This document shows, in pieces, positions 24,703-37,569 of a stretch of DNA of 64,000 nucleotides. Location: positions 1,922,001 through 1,986,000 of the forward strand of contig JARFIW010000500.1 in NCBI GenBank assembly GCA_036346225.1. The letters run 5' to 3'. A model generated the notes under the pieces. That model did no database searches. It was given only the letters and a program-made list of their open reading frames with translations, and was not told the origin of the DNA. Within the stretch, counting starts at the first letter, position 1. Each line of letters starts with the position of its first letter. Position numbers and translations under genes: made by a program. Source of the stretch: Platerodrilus igneus (lineage: Eukaryota; Arthropoda; Insecta; Coleoptera; Lycidae).

Positions 24703-25575
24703 TTGTATACTGTCTCCTTGATTTTTAATGTTTATATTGAGGAAGCTTTAAACTTAGCTAGAGAGAGAAAAGAGATAGGTATTAGTGTACAGGGACAGAA
24801 AATAGACATGTTACGTTTTGCAGATGATATAGCCATTATGGCAGAGTCGAGAAAAGAGTTAGGAGAGTTTTTAAATATTTTAGATGAGATACTACAGAGT
24901 AACTATAGTATGAGAATTAACTCAGTAAAGACAAAGATAATGACAAGTGAGTTACAGCCTAGTTCTAAACCAAAATTAAAAATAGGTAATACCGAGTTAG
25001 AGGAGGTAGATGAATTTTGCTATTTAGGTAGTATAATTACAAAGGATGGACGTAGCAGAAGGGATATGGTAGCTAGAATAGCTCAAGCTAGAAAAATGTT
25101 TTTAAAAAAGAAAGACTTACTAATAGCTAATAGTATTAGTTTAGATAATAGAAAAAGTTTTTTAAAGTCGTACGTATGGAGCGTTCTACTATACGGTAGT
25201 GAGACTTGGACAATTAAAGAAGTAGATAAGAAAAAGATAGAAGCTTTTGAAACTTGGTGCTATAGGAGAATGTTAAAGATTAGCTGGACAGATAGAGTAG
25301 CAAACGAGGAAGTTTATAGAAGGATAGGTGAGGAACCCTGTATGTGGAAACAATTGAAGGTCAGGAGAGATAGAATGATAGGGCACCAGTTAAGACATGA
25401 GGGACTATTTAGTAAAGTCTTAGATTATAGACTACCAAATAAAAATAGAGTAGGAAGGCCTAGACAAAGCTATATTAGTCAAATTATTAGAGATTTAGGT
25501 TGTGAAGGATATGTGGACCTTTTTAGATTAGCTCAGAATAGAAAAGAATTTAGAGCTGCGTCAAACCGACTTTAA
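24703..25575 (+). CDS. RTE-A reverse transcriptase, C-terminal half (open frame of a broken element)
   Basis: A 290-codon open frame starting in the RT palm. It contains LRFADDIAIMAESR with the catalytic Asp pair, then EFCYLGSIITKDGRS, the thumb-like YVWSVLLYGSETWTIKEVD, WCYRRMLKISWTD and the RTE-type distal block ending with CEGYVDLFRLAQNR. It lacks the upstream RT motifs in the same frame, so it would not make an active enzyme alone. The amplified satellite begins 47 bases after its stop. Confidence 0.85.
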   Translation: MYTVSLIFNVYIEEALNLARERKEIGISVQGQKIDMLRFADDIAIMAESRKELGEFLNILDEILQSNYSMRINSVKTKIMTSELQPSSKPKLKIGNTELEEVDEFCYLGSIITKDGRSRRDMVARIAQARKMFLKKKDLLIANSISLDNRKSFLKSYVWSVLLYGSETWTIKEVDKKKIEAFETWCYRRMLKISWTDRVANEEVYRRIGEEPCMWKQLKVRRDRMIGHQLRHEGLFSKVLDYRLPNKNRVGRPRQSYISQIIRDLGCEGYVDLFRLAQNRKEFRAASNRL

Positions 25576-25621
25576 GTAAGTTCGAAAACAAAACAAAAAA
25601 AATAAAATCAGTTAACTAAAT

Positions 25622-27849
25622 GTCACCAGGACATAACTCACAATTAGTTAGAGGTCTGGCATGTTGGTAGCGTTTCGTTGCTTAAGCCTTACCATAACAT
25701 ATAATTTAATAAAAGTCACCATGATATAGCTCACAATTAGGTAGCGGTCTGGCATGTTGGTAGCGATTTGTTGCTTAAGCCTTACCATAACATATAATTT
25801 AATAAACGTCACCTTGACATAACTCACAATTAGGTAGCGGTCTGGCATGTTGGTAGCGTTTCGTTGCTTAAGCCTTATCATAACAGATAATTTAATAAAC
25901 GTCATCATAACATAACTTACAATTAGGTAGCGGTCTGGCATGTTGGTAGCGTTTCGTTGCTTAAGCCTTACCATAACATATAATTTAATAAACGTCACCA
26001 TGACATAACTCACAATTAGGTAGCGGTCTGGCATGTTGGTAGCGATTTGTTGCTTAAGCCTTACCATAACATATAATTTAATAAACGTCACCTTGACATA
26101 ACTCACAATTAGGTAGCGGTCTGGCATGTTGGTAGCGTTTCGTTGCTTAAGCCTTATCATAACAGATAATTTAATAAACGTCATCATAACATAACTTACA
26201 ATTAGGTAGCGGTCTGGCATGTTGGTAGCGTTTCGTTGCTTAAGCCTTACCATAACATATAATTTAATAAACGTCACCATGACATAACTCACAATTAGGT
26301 AGCGGTCTGGCATGTTGGTAGCGATTTGTTGCTTAAGCCTTACCATAACATATAATTTAATAAACGTCACCTTGACATAACTCACAATTAGGTAGCGGTC
26401 TGGCATGTTGGTAGCGTTTCGTTGCTTAAGCCTTGCCATAACATATAATTTAATAAACGTCACCATGACATAACTCACAATTAGGTAGCGGTCTGGCACG
26501 TTGGTAGCGATTTGTTGCTTAAGCCTTACCATAACATATAATTTAATAAACGTCACCTTGACATAACTCACAATTAGGTAGCGGTCTGGCATGTTGGTAG
26601 CGTTTCGTTGCTTAAGCCTTATCATAACAGATAATTTAATAAACGTCATCATAACATAACTTACAATTAGGTAGCGGTCTGGCATGTTGGTAGCGTTTCG
26701 TTGCTTAAGCCTTACCATAACATATAATTTAATAAACGTCACCATGACATAACTCACAATTAGGTAGCGGTCTGGCATGTTGGTAGCGATTTGTTGCTTA
26801 AGCCTTACCATAACATATAATTTAATAAACGTCACCTTGACATAACTCACAATTAGGTAGCGGTCTGGCATGTTGGTAGCGTTTCGTTGCTTAAGCTTTA
26901 CCATAACATATAATTTAATAAACGTCACCATGACATAACTCACAATTAGGTAGCGGTCTGGCATGTTGGTAGCGATTTGTTGCTTAAGCCTTACCATAAC
27001 ATATAATTTAATAAACGTCACCTTGACATAACTCACAATTAGGTAGCGGTCTGGCATGTTGGTAGCGTTTCGTTGCTTAAGCCTTATCATAACAGATAAT
27101 TTAATAAACGTCATCATAACATAACTCACAATTAGGTAGCGGTCTGGCATGTTGGTAGCGTTTCGTTGCTTAAGCCTTATCATAACAGATAATTTAATAA
27201 ACGTCATCATAACATAACTTACAATTAGGTAGCGGTCTGGCATGTTGGTAGCGTTTCGTTGCTTAAGCCTTACCATAACATATAATTTAATAAACGTCAC
27301 CATGACATAACTCACAATTAGGTAGCGGTCTGGCATGTTGGTAGCGATTTGTTGCTTAAGCCTTACCATAACATATAATTTAATAAACGTCACCTTGACA
27401 TAACTCACAATTAGGTAGCGGTCTGGCATGTTGGTAGCGTTTCGTTGCTTAAGCCTTACCATAACATATAATTTAATAAACGTCACCATGACATAACTCA
27501 CAATTAGGTAGCGGTCTGGCATGTTGGTAGCGATTTGTTGCTTAAGCCTTACCATAACATATAATTTAATAAACGTCACCTTGACATAACTCACAATTAG
27601 GTAGCGGTCTGGCATGTTGGTAGCGTTTCGTTGCTTAAGCCTTACCATAACATATAATTTAATAAACGTCACCATGACATAACTTACAATTAGGTAGCGG
27701 TCTGGCATGTTGGTAGCGTTTCGTTGCTTAAGCCTTACCATAACATATAATTTAATAAACGTCACCATGACATAACTCACAATTAGGTAGCGGTCTGGCA
27801 TGTTGGCAGCGATTCGTTGCTTAAGCCTTACCATAACATATAATTTAAC
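25622..27849. repeat. Satellite array, 24 units of 93 bp, in the RTE-A 3' UTR
   Basis: Head-to-tail units begin GTCACC(A/T)TGACATAACT and end in CATATAATTTAATAAAC. The length is 93 bases and the count is about 24 (2228/93). Unit variants alternate in short higher-order patterns, for example blocks of three or five types marked by CCTTGACATA versus CATCATAACATA and by GCGATTTGTT versus GCGTTTCGTT. The first unit keeps the left junction and the last unit keeps the right junction (TTAACACTTTTCC) seen around the single unit of RTE-A copy 1 at 5041-5133. This shows expansion inside the element. Because 93 is a multiple of three, the minus strand is open for 728 codons, which is an artefact. Confidence 0.95.
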
Positions 27850-28140
27850 ACTTTTCCTTTTTGAAGCGGATAACCAGGTTATATTTCATTTTCCTATAAA
27901 TGGTAATCATGTAAACATGTTAGAGTTCTTTAACAACCATCAGGTTGCTAATATCTATGTAGAGCCAGGTGGATAGGAAAAAGATAGGATATAGGAAGAC
28001 CTAGACCAAACTATATTAGTCAAATTATTAGAAATTTAGGTTGTGAAGGGTATGTAGAGCTTTTTAGATTAGCACAGAATGGAAAAGAAGTTAGAGCTGC
28101 GTCAAACCGACCTTAAGTAAGGTCGAAAACAAAATGATGA

Positions 28141-31100
28141 TGATATATATATATCGCTGCGAGCTTCTCGTTGGTTAGCCCTACAAAATTACCTAAAATA
28201 AATTCAAGCACCACAATTGGGTCGTCATAAATACTCTGAATTTCCTTTGGGATGAAGTGCTACAACTTTAACTTGCATTTAGTATCACTTACAGTTACTA
28301 CCCTCTGAAGACGCTCTTTGTGTAGAATGCCAAACCTCCAGCTTTTTTTCTCTGCTTCCTCAGGGATATTCGCCACGGCTTCTCAGCTGCTCTCTGAACA
28401 TATTACCGTACTATTCAAAGAAAGAAAGTTCAAAGACCAAAATTACATTACACTTTATTGTAACATCAAATCGCTACCCAAAAATATTTGTCTTAACATT
28501 CTTAATTCACACCTCTGATATCTAATAACCATCTTCAATTTCAAATGAAGTCATTTTAAAAATACAATAATTTCAAAATTTGTCAATTTACATCTATAAT
28601 TATTAAAAGTAATTGGGCTTATCCCTAAATATTATTTTAAAACCCCAGGTCTAATACGAGCTCATAGTACCTAACTGCTAATTACTGCACTGAAAAATTA
28701 CCAAAACCCAGTTTACTTAGTACAAAAGCCAATATTACAGTCATTTTATAATACATAATTCTACATAAATATATTTTCAAATAATTCCTTATCAAAGGTA
28801 AATAATCAATTCTTATGTCCATAAAATTCAACGAAATCCACCTAAAAAGCACAAAATGTCATAACACCAAACAATCACAGCTGTCAAAAAGTTTTTATAA
28901 AATTCAGTTACGTGGAATGTAGCACAACCAGATCTCTGCCCTGAAACCATCTCTGATGTAGTCCTCCTTAATGACTGCACGTACAGGAATCACCCCAAGT
29001 TGACTCACACCATCAGGAACAGCAATCATCTACCCAGATATCTGCATCCAATGTACGGTACTTCCAAACTATCGTATATCCGCTACTAGTCCATCAACAT
29101 CCACTACTCCATCTCAGTGCACAACAAGCACGTCCAACCACAAATTGGAAGAAGTCTACTTATGTTCATCAAGCTTCGCTTTTGAAAGTGTATTTTATAT
29201 ACAATTCACGACTGCTATTTTAACCTTGCACCAACTTGTGCATATTTAATTTATTGTAATTAGCATCTCAAACTCACTAGTCACGTAACTAATTTGCTAT
29301 TGTAGTTCGAAGCTTGGTTGAAGATTGAAAGAGAGCGTTTACCGCCTCCTCTTGGTTTATATAAACTCAAAATGCCCCGTGCCCCCCCCCTCCGAATCGT
29401 TTCACATCACTCTACTAAACACGCTTTCTTGGTAACCTTTGTTAAACGGTCTACCAATTGCACAAAACAACACTTAAGCGTCGTCCAATTCTACAAACCC
29501 AGCCATTAACCTTCAGCTATTCATGGTAAAATTGGCAACCGTTTGCCAACTGTCTCGAAAATGTCAGAATTTTCAATCACAAACAAACATTTTACTCTGA
29601 AACCCTCGTTAAAATCTCCAACGGCTATCAAATTCATCGAAGTCTCCCGTTAACTGACACCAACACAAGCATCCAAAACACGCCTCTCTCTCATATGCGT
29701 ATATATGGTCACCTTTCTAACTTGCATCCAAAATGTTCTGTCCTTTGTCTTGTATCCTTCCTCAATTTTCTATGTCAGTTATCCGTTTCTTGTATCCTTG
29801 TCTAACCCGTATGTTAGATCTCTCTGCCTTTATCATCGCTGTTTACAAGTTCTATTCTACCCCACCAATCTACACTCTATCGTTGTTCTCATTCTTATAT
29901 ACACAGTCTAACAGTCCTATTCTGTCTGTAGCCTTTTACCGTACTTCTCATTTCCCTTTCAAAACGATGCCTTATGAAAATACGCTGCATCTGTTTTACT
30001 TATTTACCTTTAAAATTTTCTCGTCTTACAGACGTTTCAAAGTCAATGACAACTAACCATATGATATCTTTCATTCCTTGCTATCGCATACACAACACAA
30101 TCCTTCTCTTTATTTTATCGATCCATTTTTGTATGTAACCTTCAACACCCTATTTAACATAGACCTACTGTTCATTTTTAACGATCTTCTACCTAGAAAC
30201 CTTGATACTTGTTTACAGGTTTTTAAATTAATACGGGAATGTATTTACAATGCTAAACTTTACTGGAAGTGTTTCGTTCGCTGCACGATCTTTCTTAGAA
30301 ACTCATAACCTTTAACTTGTTTCTTGATGACACTTTTATATCTTATGCTATTATATAAACCTTTGAAAAATTATAAATGGTCCAGCTTCATATTACCCTA
30401 CACTAAGTTATGTACACAAATAGAATAAATACACTTTGAATATCACTTACTTGATACCACAAAAAAGTTCATCCTCTTAACTTATTGATTTCCATGCCAC
30501 GAAATGAAAAGCTTTCCTACTAATCACTTTACATGGTACTTATATATTTAAATGCATATGTTTACCTTACGGACTTACACTTCCTATATCTAATTATTGT
30601 AATTAATCTTTACCCTAACTCTAAAATGAAGCAAAATTAACCTTAAAGCTTATTTTAATTTATTAATCCCTATGCTTTAGCTATGAAAAACGTTTTAAAT
30701 TATTACTTGCCTTCTATATACATGGTGTACCCTGCCATAAATATTTATCTGACCTAGCTACCATCAGTTCTAACCTATAAATCCACACAAATATATATAT
30801 AATGCTATGATAAGGGGGTTATTTAGGAGTATATTGAGTCATAATGGTCACACAATAGATGTAAATAGTATTAGGAGTTAAAAAACTACATTTATTTAGC
30901 ATGAAAAATACGTAATTTGCAATTTATGCAAAGAGCAAACATTTAACACCCTGTATAAGGATCGCAGTTGACTTTAATTAATGCCAGGAAGCATATCATT
31001 CAACAATAAACACACATTCAGCAAAAGAAATAACTCTACACGCAATCAAACTTGTCTTAAACCAAAAAGCATTCATAAATTCTAAATAAATACGAGTTGA

Positions 31101-32339
31101 ATGCAGTAAAAGTTAGAAAATCATGATACAATTCCCATTAAAATTAAACGTGCAATAGTGAAAGGAGATACCATAGCGTTCTAATAAGAAACACATCTTT
31201 CGAAATAAATACGTTTTAGAAAGGCAAGAAGTAAACAGAAATGTTACTTTACGTCATTTTGTCTACATGATTTTCTACATGGAGTTAATACAAATCCCAA
31301 AGTATTATCTAGACAAACAAAAGTCATAAGTTAAATTACGTGCCAAGGCGAATTAGAAATTCCTGTAATAATATCAAAACAGACGGTCTAAAATAAATAC
31401 AGAATAGAAATCCAGGTATCGTACGTGACCAAGAAATCGTTCCGGAGAGTTATTATCAGAGATATACCTGTAAAAGCCCAAAATATCCAAAACATCCTAC
31501 GGCTGGTCGTAAACTTTGAACAAACACCGCCGATGACCAATGAATTTTTAGATGGGGCGTAGCTTATATAACACGCAAATTTGATAAGCAGACAGGCTTG
31601 ATTCAATCTAAGCACAATTCACATCATTTATACTCAAGAATCTATGCAACGAGTGAATATTAAAATTAAATAATAAATTTTTGTGAAATGTGGTGTTAGA
31701 AAATTTTAAAATAAATAATAGTGAAAAATATATGAGAAAACTTTCGCCGTTTGCTTGAAAGTGTGAGTAAAAATTTATTAATTAATTATGTTAAATATTT
31801 ATAATTTAGGACTCTAAGAGAGACTACGAAGATCTAAGTAAGACGGGGTAAACCTAAGGGAGGTTAAGAAAATCCATGTAAATCAAAGTAAACTAAGAAA
31901 ATAGTTAAACGGGGTAAAATTTGGAAACTAAATAAATTGATAGAATTGGGGAGAAATCCATATAAGAATATTGGTTTAAATCTTGGCAAAAGCACACAAA
32001 TCAGAAGATTGTTTTAAGCATTGAATGGAGCAACTGAACTGAAAATAATATTGGGGTACTGATCCACAGTACGCAGTAGCAGATACAGAAAGACGCACAA
32101 AGAAAACTACAGGTCAGAACTATCTAGCATAAGACGTTATTTTCTCTTTATTTTTTTGAACTTTGACTATATTTATTATACCTAAATATTTTATCTTAAG
32201 AGTCATCAAAAATTTCTTTTATACATGAAAATTACGTAAAAAGGGAAAAAGTCTTAAACGTTCAAAGAATTTCCAATAGGGTACAGTGTCACTTTTGCTG
32301 GCTCTAAAATAAGAAAAGGGAGCTTTAATTTTTGGGGAT
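28141..32339. other. Long non-coding stretch, no recognised gene
   Basis: AT-rich DNA with short open frames only. Slightly GC-richer blocks lie at about 28900-29160 and 29310-29520, the latter with a run of eight C near 29380; neither gives a recognisable peptide. A TATATAA box lies at about 31563 and a stretch at 32880-32910 ends TTACA followed by CCTGG, which together could be traces of an LTR, but I could not pair them with a second copy. Confidence 0.35.
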
Positions 32340-35284
32340 AAACAATTTAAAAATGGTATCTTCCGTAAATTTATGGTTACGCCTTGTATAATACAAGCAT
32401 ACCATTATTCATTGATGTAGCATGCAAAAATGTAAATTGCGCGTGTATAAATAATCACTCTGTATGATATAGGCATATTGTAAATAAATAACAAGTAACG
32501 TAAATTGGATATGAAAATTGTAAGATACCGTAAAACGCATTTTGATGCGAATGCAAATGTATACATTTTTGATAAAATTTGCTGTAAATAGCATAAAACG
32601 AGCTTTACCCATTTAGTATAAATATAAATAATTTCGTGTGTTTACTATAAAACGCAAACCCTTTGTCGGGGAGTGACACTACCCCAATTGCTTGTTTTTG
32701 CTGATAATTGTGACAGTAAAGTATTCATTAACTGCTAAACCTGATTTCGTATCAGATATTCTTGAAAAATTTTGAAACAGTAGAACTTTTCTTAATATTC
32801 TGTGGGATAGAATTCCCAAGTGAACTGATAACAAGAAATAAAGAGTGAAAAATATTTTGGTGTCATGTATAGGGATAGCTAAAAGATCGTTACACCTGGT
32901 ATTGTCGATTAGAAAGAAGAGAGAAGTGCTCCTTCAGATAAATTAAATTTAAACGATACCGTTATTTAGTTCGTGGAAATTGAGAAAAATTTCGAAAAAA
33001 ATTAAGGGACAGTTTGAATGCATACTATGTTAATGTGAGCTATTGGAATGAAGTGCAATACGAATTCAATCATTTCATTTCAATATTAATATTTTTAAAC
33101 AATCGCCAAAAGTGTGTGAAAAACGCGTTTTTCAATGATTGACGGAACATAGAAAACATAGAAAAAAGTTTCAAATGAAAGGTATATGTCTTAAAAAGAC
33201 CTTCAAAATGAATGGTCACCATTTAAAATTGGTTGATTTGTTTATTTACAAATGAATTAAAATTGTAGTGGTTTTAACGGGTTAAAAATAAAAATAAACG
33301 AAGCAATTTCAAAACACCCGGTATAAAGGAACAACCAGAAATTACGTGCGAAAGTTATATTAGTTAATTCATTTTTAAGTAACGGGTATTAATCAAATTG
33401 TACAAATAATGAATGAAATTTAAGTAGGTTTGCAAAGAAATAAATGGTAGAAGCCAATGCCATTAATTTAATTGAACGATTATTGACGTATAATATGCAT
33501 AAAAGCGTGTAAAAACCCAATAATACCAAGGTGAAAAGCATTGCTAACAAACAAATATATCAGTGGTGTAGAAATACGCCGAACTCCAACTCGTGGAAGT
33601 GTTGTGGTAAAACGTCAGTTAATTAAACACCTGCGTATTTTCTAAATGTCAAGTTCTACTTAATTTTTATAGATAGCAAACGGTTACAGAGAATATTGGG
33701 TAAACCGTCGCATGCGTTCGTAGTAAATACTAACGAGGGGTGATTTAAATCACGTAGGAAGTCCACGTGGGTTTAAATAGCATATAGTCTGGAATATTGA
33801 TTTTCCACCACTCAAACCAGGTTAGAAAGAGACGTAGAAAACGCATAAGCAAGAGACAACGATAGTATAGGAGGGACTTGTAGGACGTCAGTAAATATAC
33901 GATTGGTCGATATAGTTAGTTGAACGCGAGACAAATACAGGCATAGTGTATATTGATTTTCAGAAAATAGCATAACGACGTGCTGAAATTCGCGGGATTA
34001 AATATCGGTTGAGTGCAAAATTTTAAGAATGTGTTGTTAACAGGGGATTTCGGATGAAAAGGCGGCCAGGAGGTGGCAGCCTAAGTGTATAAATGTTTTT
34101 GGACAACGTGGTGAAAGCCCTTAATATTTCGATCGCTCCAAACGACGCATGAAAGTATCACGAGTTGTAAGTATTATAAAATCATTTAAATTATATTGCA
34201 TGGTGGTAGCCTCTTAATTAGTACGCGGTTAGTGTGCCGAGATTACATTTTTAATTGAGGTATCGCCTATAATTTTTAACCAACTCGTGTCGGGACATTA
34301 AGTAACGTGGTTTGGAGTAACTAATTGTGAAAGACGTATGTTTGAATGGAATTTGGAATTTTGTTACACCGTGAAGGCAGCGTTAGCTGTTTAACTTAGA
34401 TGGAGTTCGTCTAGTAACAGTGAGAAACGGCCTGCAGACCAGGTAGAAGAAATACATGGCATCGTCCACAGAGCGGAGATCGTCTAGAAATTTCCAGGTC
34501 ACGATTTGAAATTGTGATTCTTATAAACTGTGAAAATTGGGTGACGTATGAGAGTGATTTTCAAGGTAGTGTGGATTATTTACGTATTGAACATAATACG
34601 TGTAAATAACTTTATTATGGTGTTTAACTAGAAATTTGAAGGTGTCTATAAAGCTTTTTAACGTTCCATCAGAACGTGAAATTTTTGTGAAGAGTACAGG
34701 GCTTTGTTTTTTATTTGTTGTAAGAGTATTTCAAAGTAGAAGGGGATACATTATGCATAATTAGCTGGGTTATCATGAGCTCACCATACCCCAGAGTTTA
34801 CTTAGATAAAAAAACAAAATAAATTATAAAGAAGGAATTTTAGATAAGGTATTATTCAAGGCCCATTTACTCCGGGTACATTTTATGTGTTTGATGATTT
34901 TTAAAATAAAATACAGGACATTACTAAATAAGATTTACTGAAGTGTAACGTGATCAAGGAAATATGGACAATATTGAATTTCATTTGTAAATAGTAATAA
35001 ATAAAAGATTGTATGTTGGTTGTATTTTGTGTTTTTATTGCGAGTGTGTGTGTACGATTGAGAATATGCGAGTGAATCTAGATACCCAAGAGGAGGTCCA
35101 AATGAGCTAGCCGGAAGCAGGTGCAGAAAATTGGCAATTCAACCGAGGAAGAGAGGAAAACGGGTAAGAAATATTTTTTATGACTTATTTAAATTTTTGG
35201 AAATTTTTCTATTTTCGAATTTGAAAATTTAATAAAATTTTCGAATATATTTTTGTTGGTGAGGATTTTACCCGAGTTCCACGG

Positions 35285-35290
<6 letters not shown>
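32340..35290. repeat. Diverged non-coding unit, copy A
   Basis: This segment is colinear with 37570-40214 plus 46686-47052. Matching blocks that can be seen by eye: 32357-32660 with 37592-37880 (sharing GTGTATAAATAATCAC), 33340-33790 with 38667-39030 (sharing CACCTGCGTATTTT and AAGTCCACGTGG), 33898-34030 with 39150-39280, and 35020-35300 with 46845-47060, both ending in CAATATATATATA. No protein is encoded. It may be a non-autonomous retroelement, a long LTR or an old local duplication. Confidence 0.6.

Positions 35291-35349
<59 letters not shown>
35287..35349. repeat. (TA)n microsatellite
   Basis: Uninterrupted AT repeat of about 63 bases at the end of unit A and next to the 693-bp inverted-repeat element. 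Confidence 0.97.
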
Positions 35350-35352
<3 letters not shown>

Positions 35353-36042
35353 TTAGTATAGATATCGGGGAAGCAGTCAAACTTGTCAAATTAATCAAAC
35401 ACTCTTTTAATCATTCGAGTTGATAAATTTATTATCTTCTTCAGGAATCTAATAAATGCATATGAAAATAAATAATGTGTGCTGCTACTTAATACTACTT
35501 ACGTTTATGTGAGTTTATAAATACATACAACTATGGAAGTTGGACATTACTTCATTGAAGATTAAGAACAAACATGTCAAAAGTGACAGATGTTTACATA
35601 ACCTAATTTTGTTGTTTAAACTAATGTAGTATAATTAAAGGTGTAAAAGTTGACTTGAACTATAATTGTAGGTATACAAGTTGACTAGACTAAAGTGTTG
35701 TAAATTAATTAAGGGGAGAAGTGTCAAATATCTTAAATTTATTACCTAAGTTAGTACTTTCTATTTAAATATGTAAAACTATAAAGAGAACCGTGCCAAA
35801 TCCTAAAATATCAAAATTGATGGCTATTCTTTTCTAATAAGGGACAATAAATAACAATAAATGTTACTTAAATTTTGGTATCTGTTTTCTTGTTTAAAGA
35901 ATTTGATTTTAACGTTATAGCAACCATTTCAAAAAATAATCGTTTACGATAATGCTTTTCTCTAAAAACAATTTTGGTATTGGCGTAATCCATTGAATGT
36001 CCTGTCTCAGTTTGACTGCTTCCCCGATATCTATACTAAAAC
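35350..36042. mobile_element. 693-bp element with 34-bp inverted ends
   Basis: GTTTTAGTATAGATATCGGG and the following bases to 35383 are exactly mirrored at 36009-36042. It contains no coding frame; the inside holds a TTATCTTCTTCAGGAA stretch of the kind seen near Penelope-like ends. The left side abuts a (TA)n tract directly. Probably a non-autonomous element inserted in TA-rich DNA. Confidence 0.65.
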
Positions 36043-36069
36043 AATATTTCAAACAGTCGATATATCTTA

Positions 36070-36073
<4 letters not shown>

Positions 36074-36114
<41 letters not shown>

Positions 36115-36118
36115 ATAA
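36074..36118. repeat. (TA)n microsatellite
   Basis: TA repeat of about 45 bases between the 693-bp element and the long palindrome. Confidence 0.95.
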
Positions 36119-37400
36119 TATAAAATTTTAAGGTGTTAGAATCTTCTTTGGGAATATGTTCGTCCATAATAAATTAATTAAAACGCTCATTTATAAATTT
36201 TCGACGTTTCGGTAAATTTATTTTTGTCATGCCTATAAGTGATTAGCTGTAATACAAATGTACAAATATAATATTACTTACAATCATGTGAGCTCTGAAG
36301 TAATTCGAAAATCATCAATAGAATAAAAGCATTACTTTTAAAACATGAAACAAATATTTAAATATATCAGTCGATAAAATAAAAACTGTATTTAAATTAA
36401 TCTATATTTCGGATTATGAAATTTATTGAGAATTGTTGTTTTTAATATGTAAAGAATTTCAAAATAATCTGTTTAAATTAGTTAATTGATTATATAACTA
36501 TAATTCATAAAATTTGTATATCGTCACAAATTAGTTATGTCAGTTTCTTTATTTAGTTATGAATTGAGACACAAATTTTATTATTTAATGTTCTTACATG
36601 TGGACATTACGATTGCGTATACCTTGTATTAGATTTCTGATATAAAGCATTATGATTGCATTTCAAGTTAATTTTATACAGCTACATTATTGTGAATGCA
36701 ATCAATGCATATCGGGGAACAACAATGTTACGCAATCTATTCAATAAGCTGATAATAAAATAAATAAAAATCTTGTATTTGCAATTCATTTAAATAAAGA
36801 AACAATAACGCTAATTTTGACGATATACAAATTTTAGAAATAGAAAACAATTACAAAAACGATTATTTTTGGAATCTTTCATATTAAAAACAACAATTCT
36901 GCAATAAATTTCAAACCGATATTGATAATTTAAATACAGTTTATTCATTTTTATATAAATTAAGTAGGCGCATAAAGACAGCAAAGTCATAATTCACATC
37001 ACTATGTATATCGTTAAAATGTAATTCATATAAAATATCAATTTCAATTCGATAACTAATCAGTATTAATCAGGCAAACCAACAACATATATTGTGAGAA
37101 TCTTGTTTGAATTAGTGACCGTTCTTATATGTTTTAGTTTCTAAGTTTTAAATTAATTTTATTTTTATGACTGTTATATTTTAAAATTTGTTTCATGTTT
37201 TAAAAGTAACTGCTTTTATTCTATTGATGATTTTTCGAATTACTCAGAGCTCACATAGATTGTAAGTAATATCTATTTTGTACATTTGTATTACAGCCTA
37301 TCACTTATAGGTCATGACTAAGGAAATAAATTTACCGAAACGTCGACAACTTTATAAATGAGCGTTTTATTAATACCTTAAAAATTTTATATTATTATTA
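36115..37400. repeat. 1.3-kb imperfect palindrome with Penelope-like terminal motif
   Basis: The left arm (36115-about 36570) is the reverse complement of the right arm (about 36800-37400) with small indels. Shared landmarks are AAAACGCTCATTTATAAA, CGACGTTTCGGTAAATTTAT, GCTGTAATACAAATGTACAA, AAAATCATCAATAGAATAAA and AAACAACAATTCT (or complement). The centre is a loop of roughly 230 bases without a gene. GACGTTTCGG is typical of Penelope-like element termini, whose LTR-like ends can be inverted. It is bounded by TA repeats on both sides. Confidence 0.7.
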
Positions 37401-37425
37401 GTAAAAACGTCCGATAACACAGCTG

Positions 37426-37426
<1 letters not shown>

Positions 37427-37488
<62 letters not shown>

Positions 37489-37489
37489 A
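37427..37489. repeat. (TA)n microsatellite
   Basis: TA repeat with a few G interruptions, between the palindrome and unit B. Confidence 0.93.
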
Positions 37490-37569
37490 TATACTGACGT
37501 GATAAGGGGTCACGAAAGGTCATTGAAACCCCCAAATTCTACAAATAAATCCCACCAAAATATAAAAGA

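Larger units (their letters stand above)
22361..28140 (+). mobile_element. RTE-like retrotransposon family A, copy 2 with expanded 3' UTR
   Basis: Near full-length non-LTR element: 5' UTR (22361-22758), endonuclease (22759-23498), linker and RT (about 23500-25575), then a 3' UTR containing a 24-unit satellite (25622-27849) and a tail ending in ATGATGATG. After the array the 3' end repeats part of the C-terminal coding sequence (about 27990-28110), as copy 1 does. It lies between TA-repeat sequences that may be its target duplication. Without the array it would be about 3.6 kb. Frame breaks near 22965 and at many places between 23500 and 24700 show that it is inactive. Confidence 0.88.

Noticed and set aside
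25648..27834. 728-codon open frame on the minus strand with a 31-residue repeat
   Set aside because: It is a translation of the 93-bp satellite; the unit is a multiple of three without a stop. The matching single unit in RTE-A copy 1 is plain 3' UTR.
25622..27849. CRISPR-like array
   Set aside because: Units are contiguous head-to-tail copies without unique spacers, and the setting is eukaryotic.
29705..30308. Overlapping hydrophobic frames suggesting membrane proteins
   Set aside because: They are rich in Phe/Leu/Ser because the DNA is T-rich, with no start context, splice pattern or family resemblance.
35189..35398. Minus-strand frame with an Ile-Tyr repeat (also at 46939-47121)
   Set aside because: Both are translations of (TA)n microsatellites.
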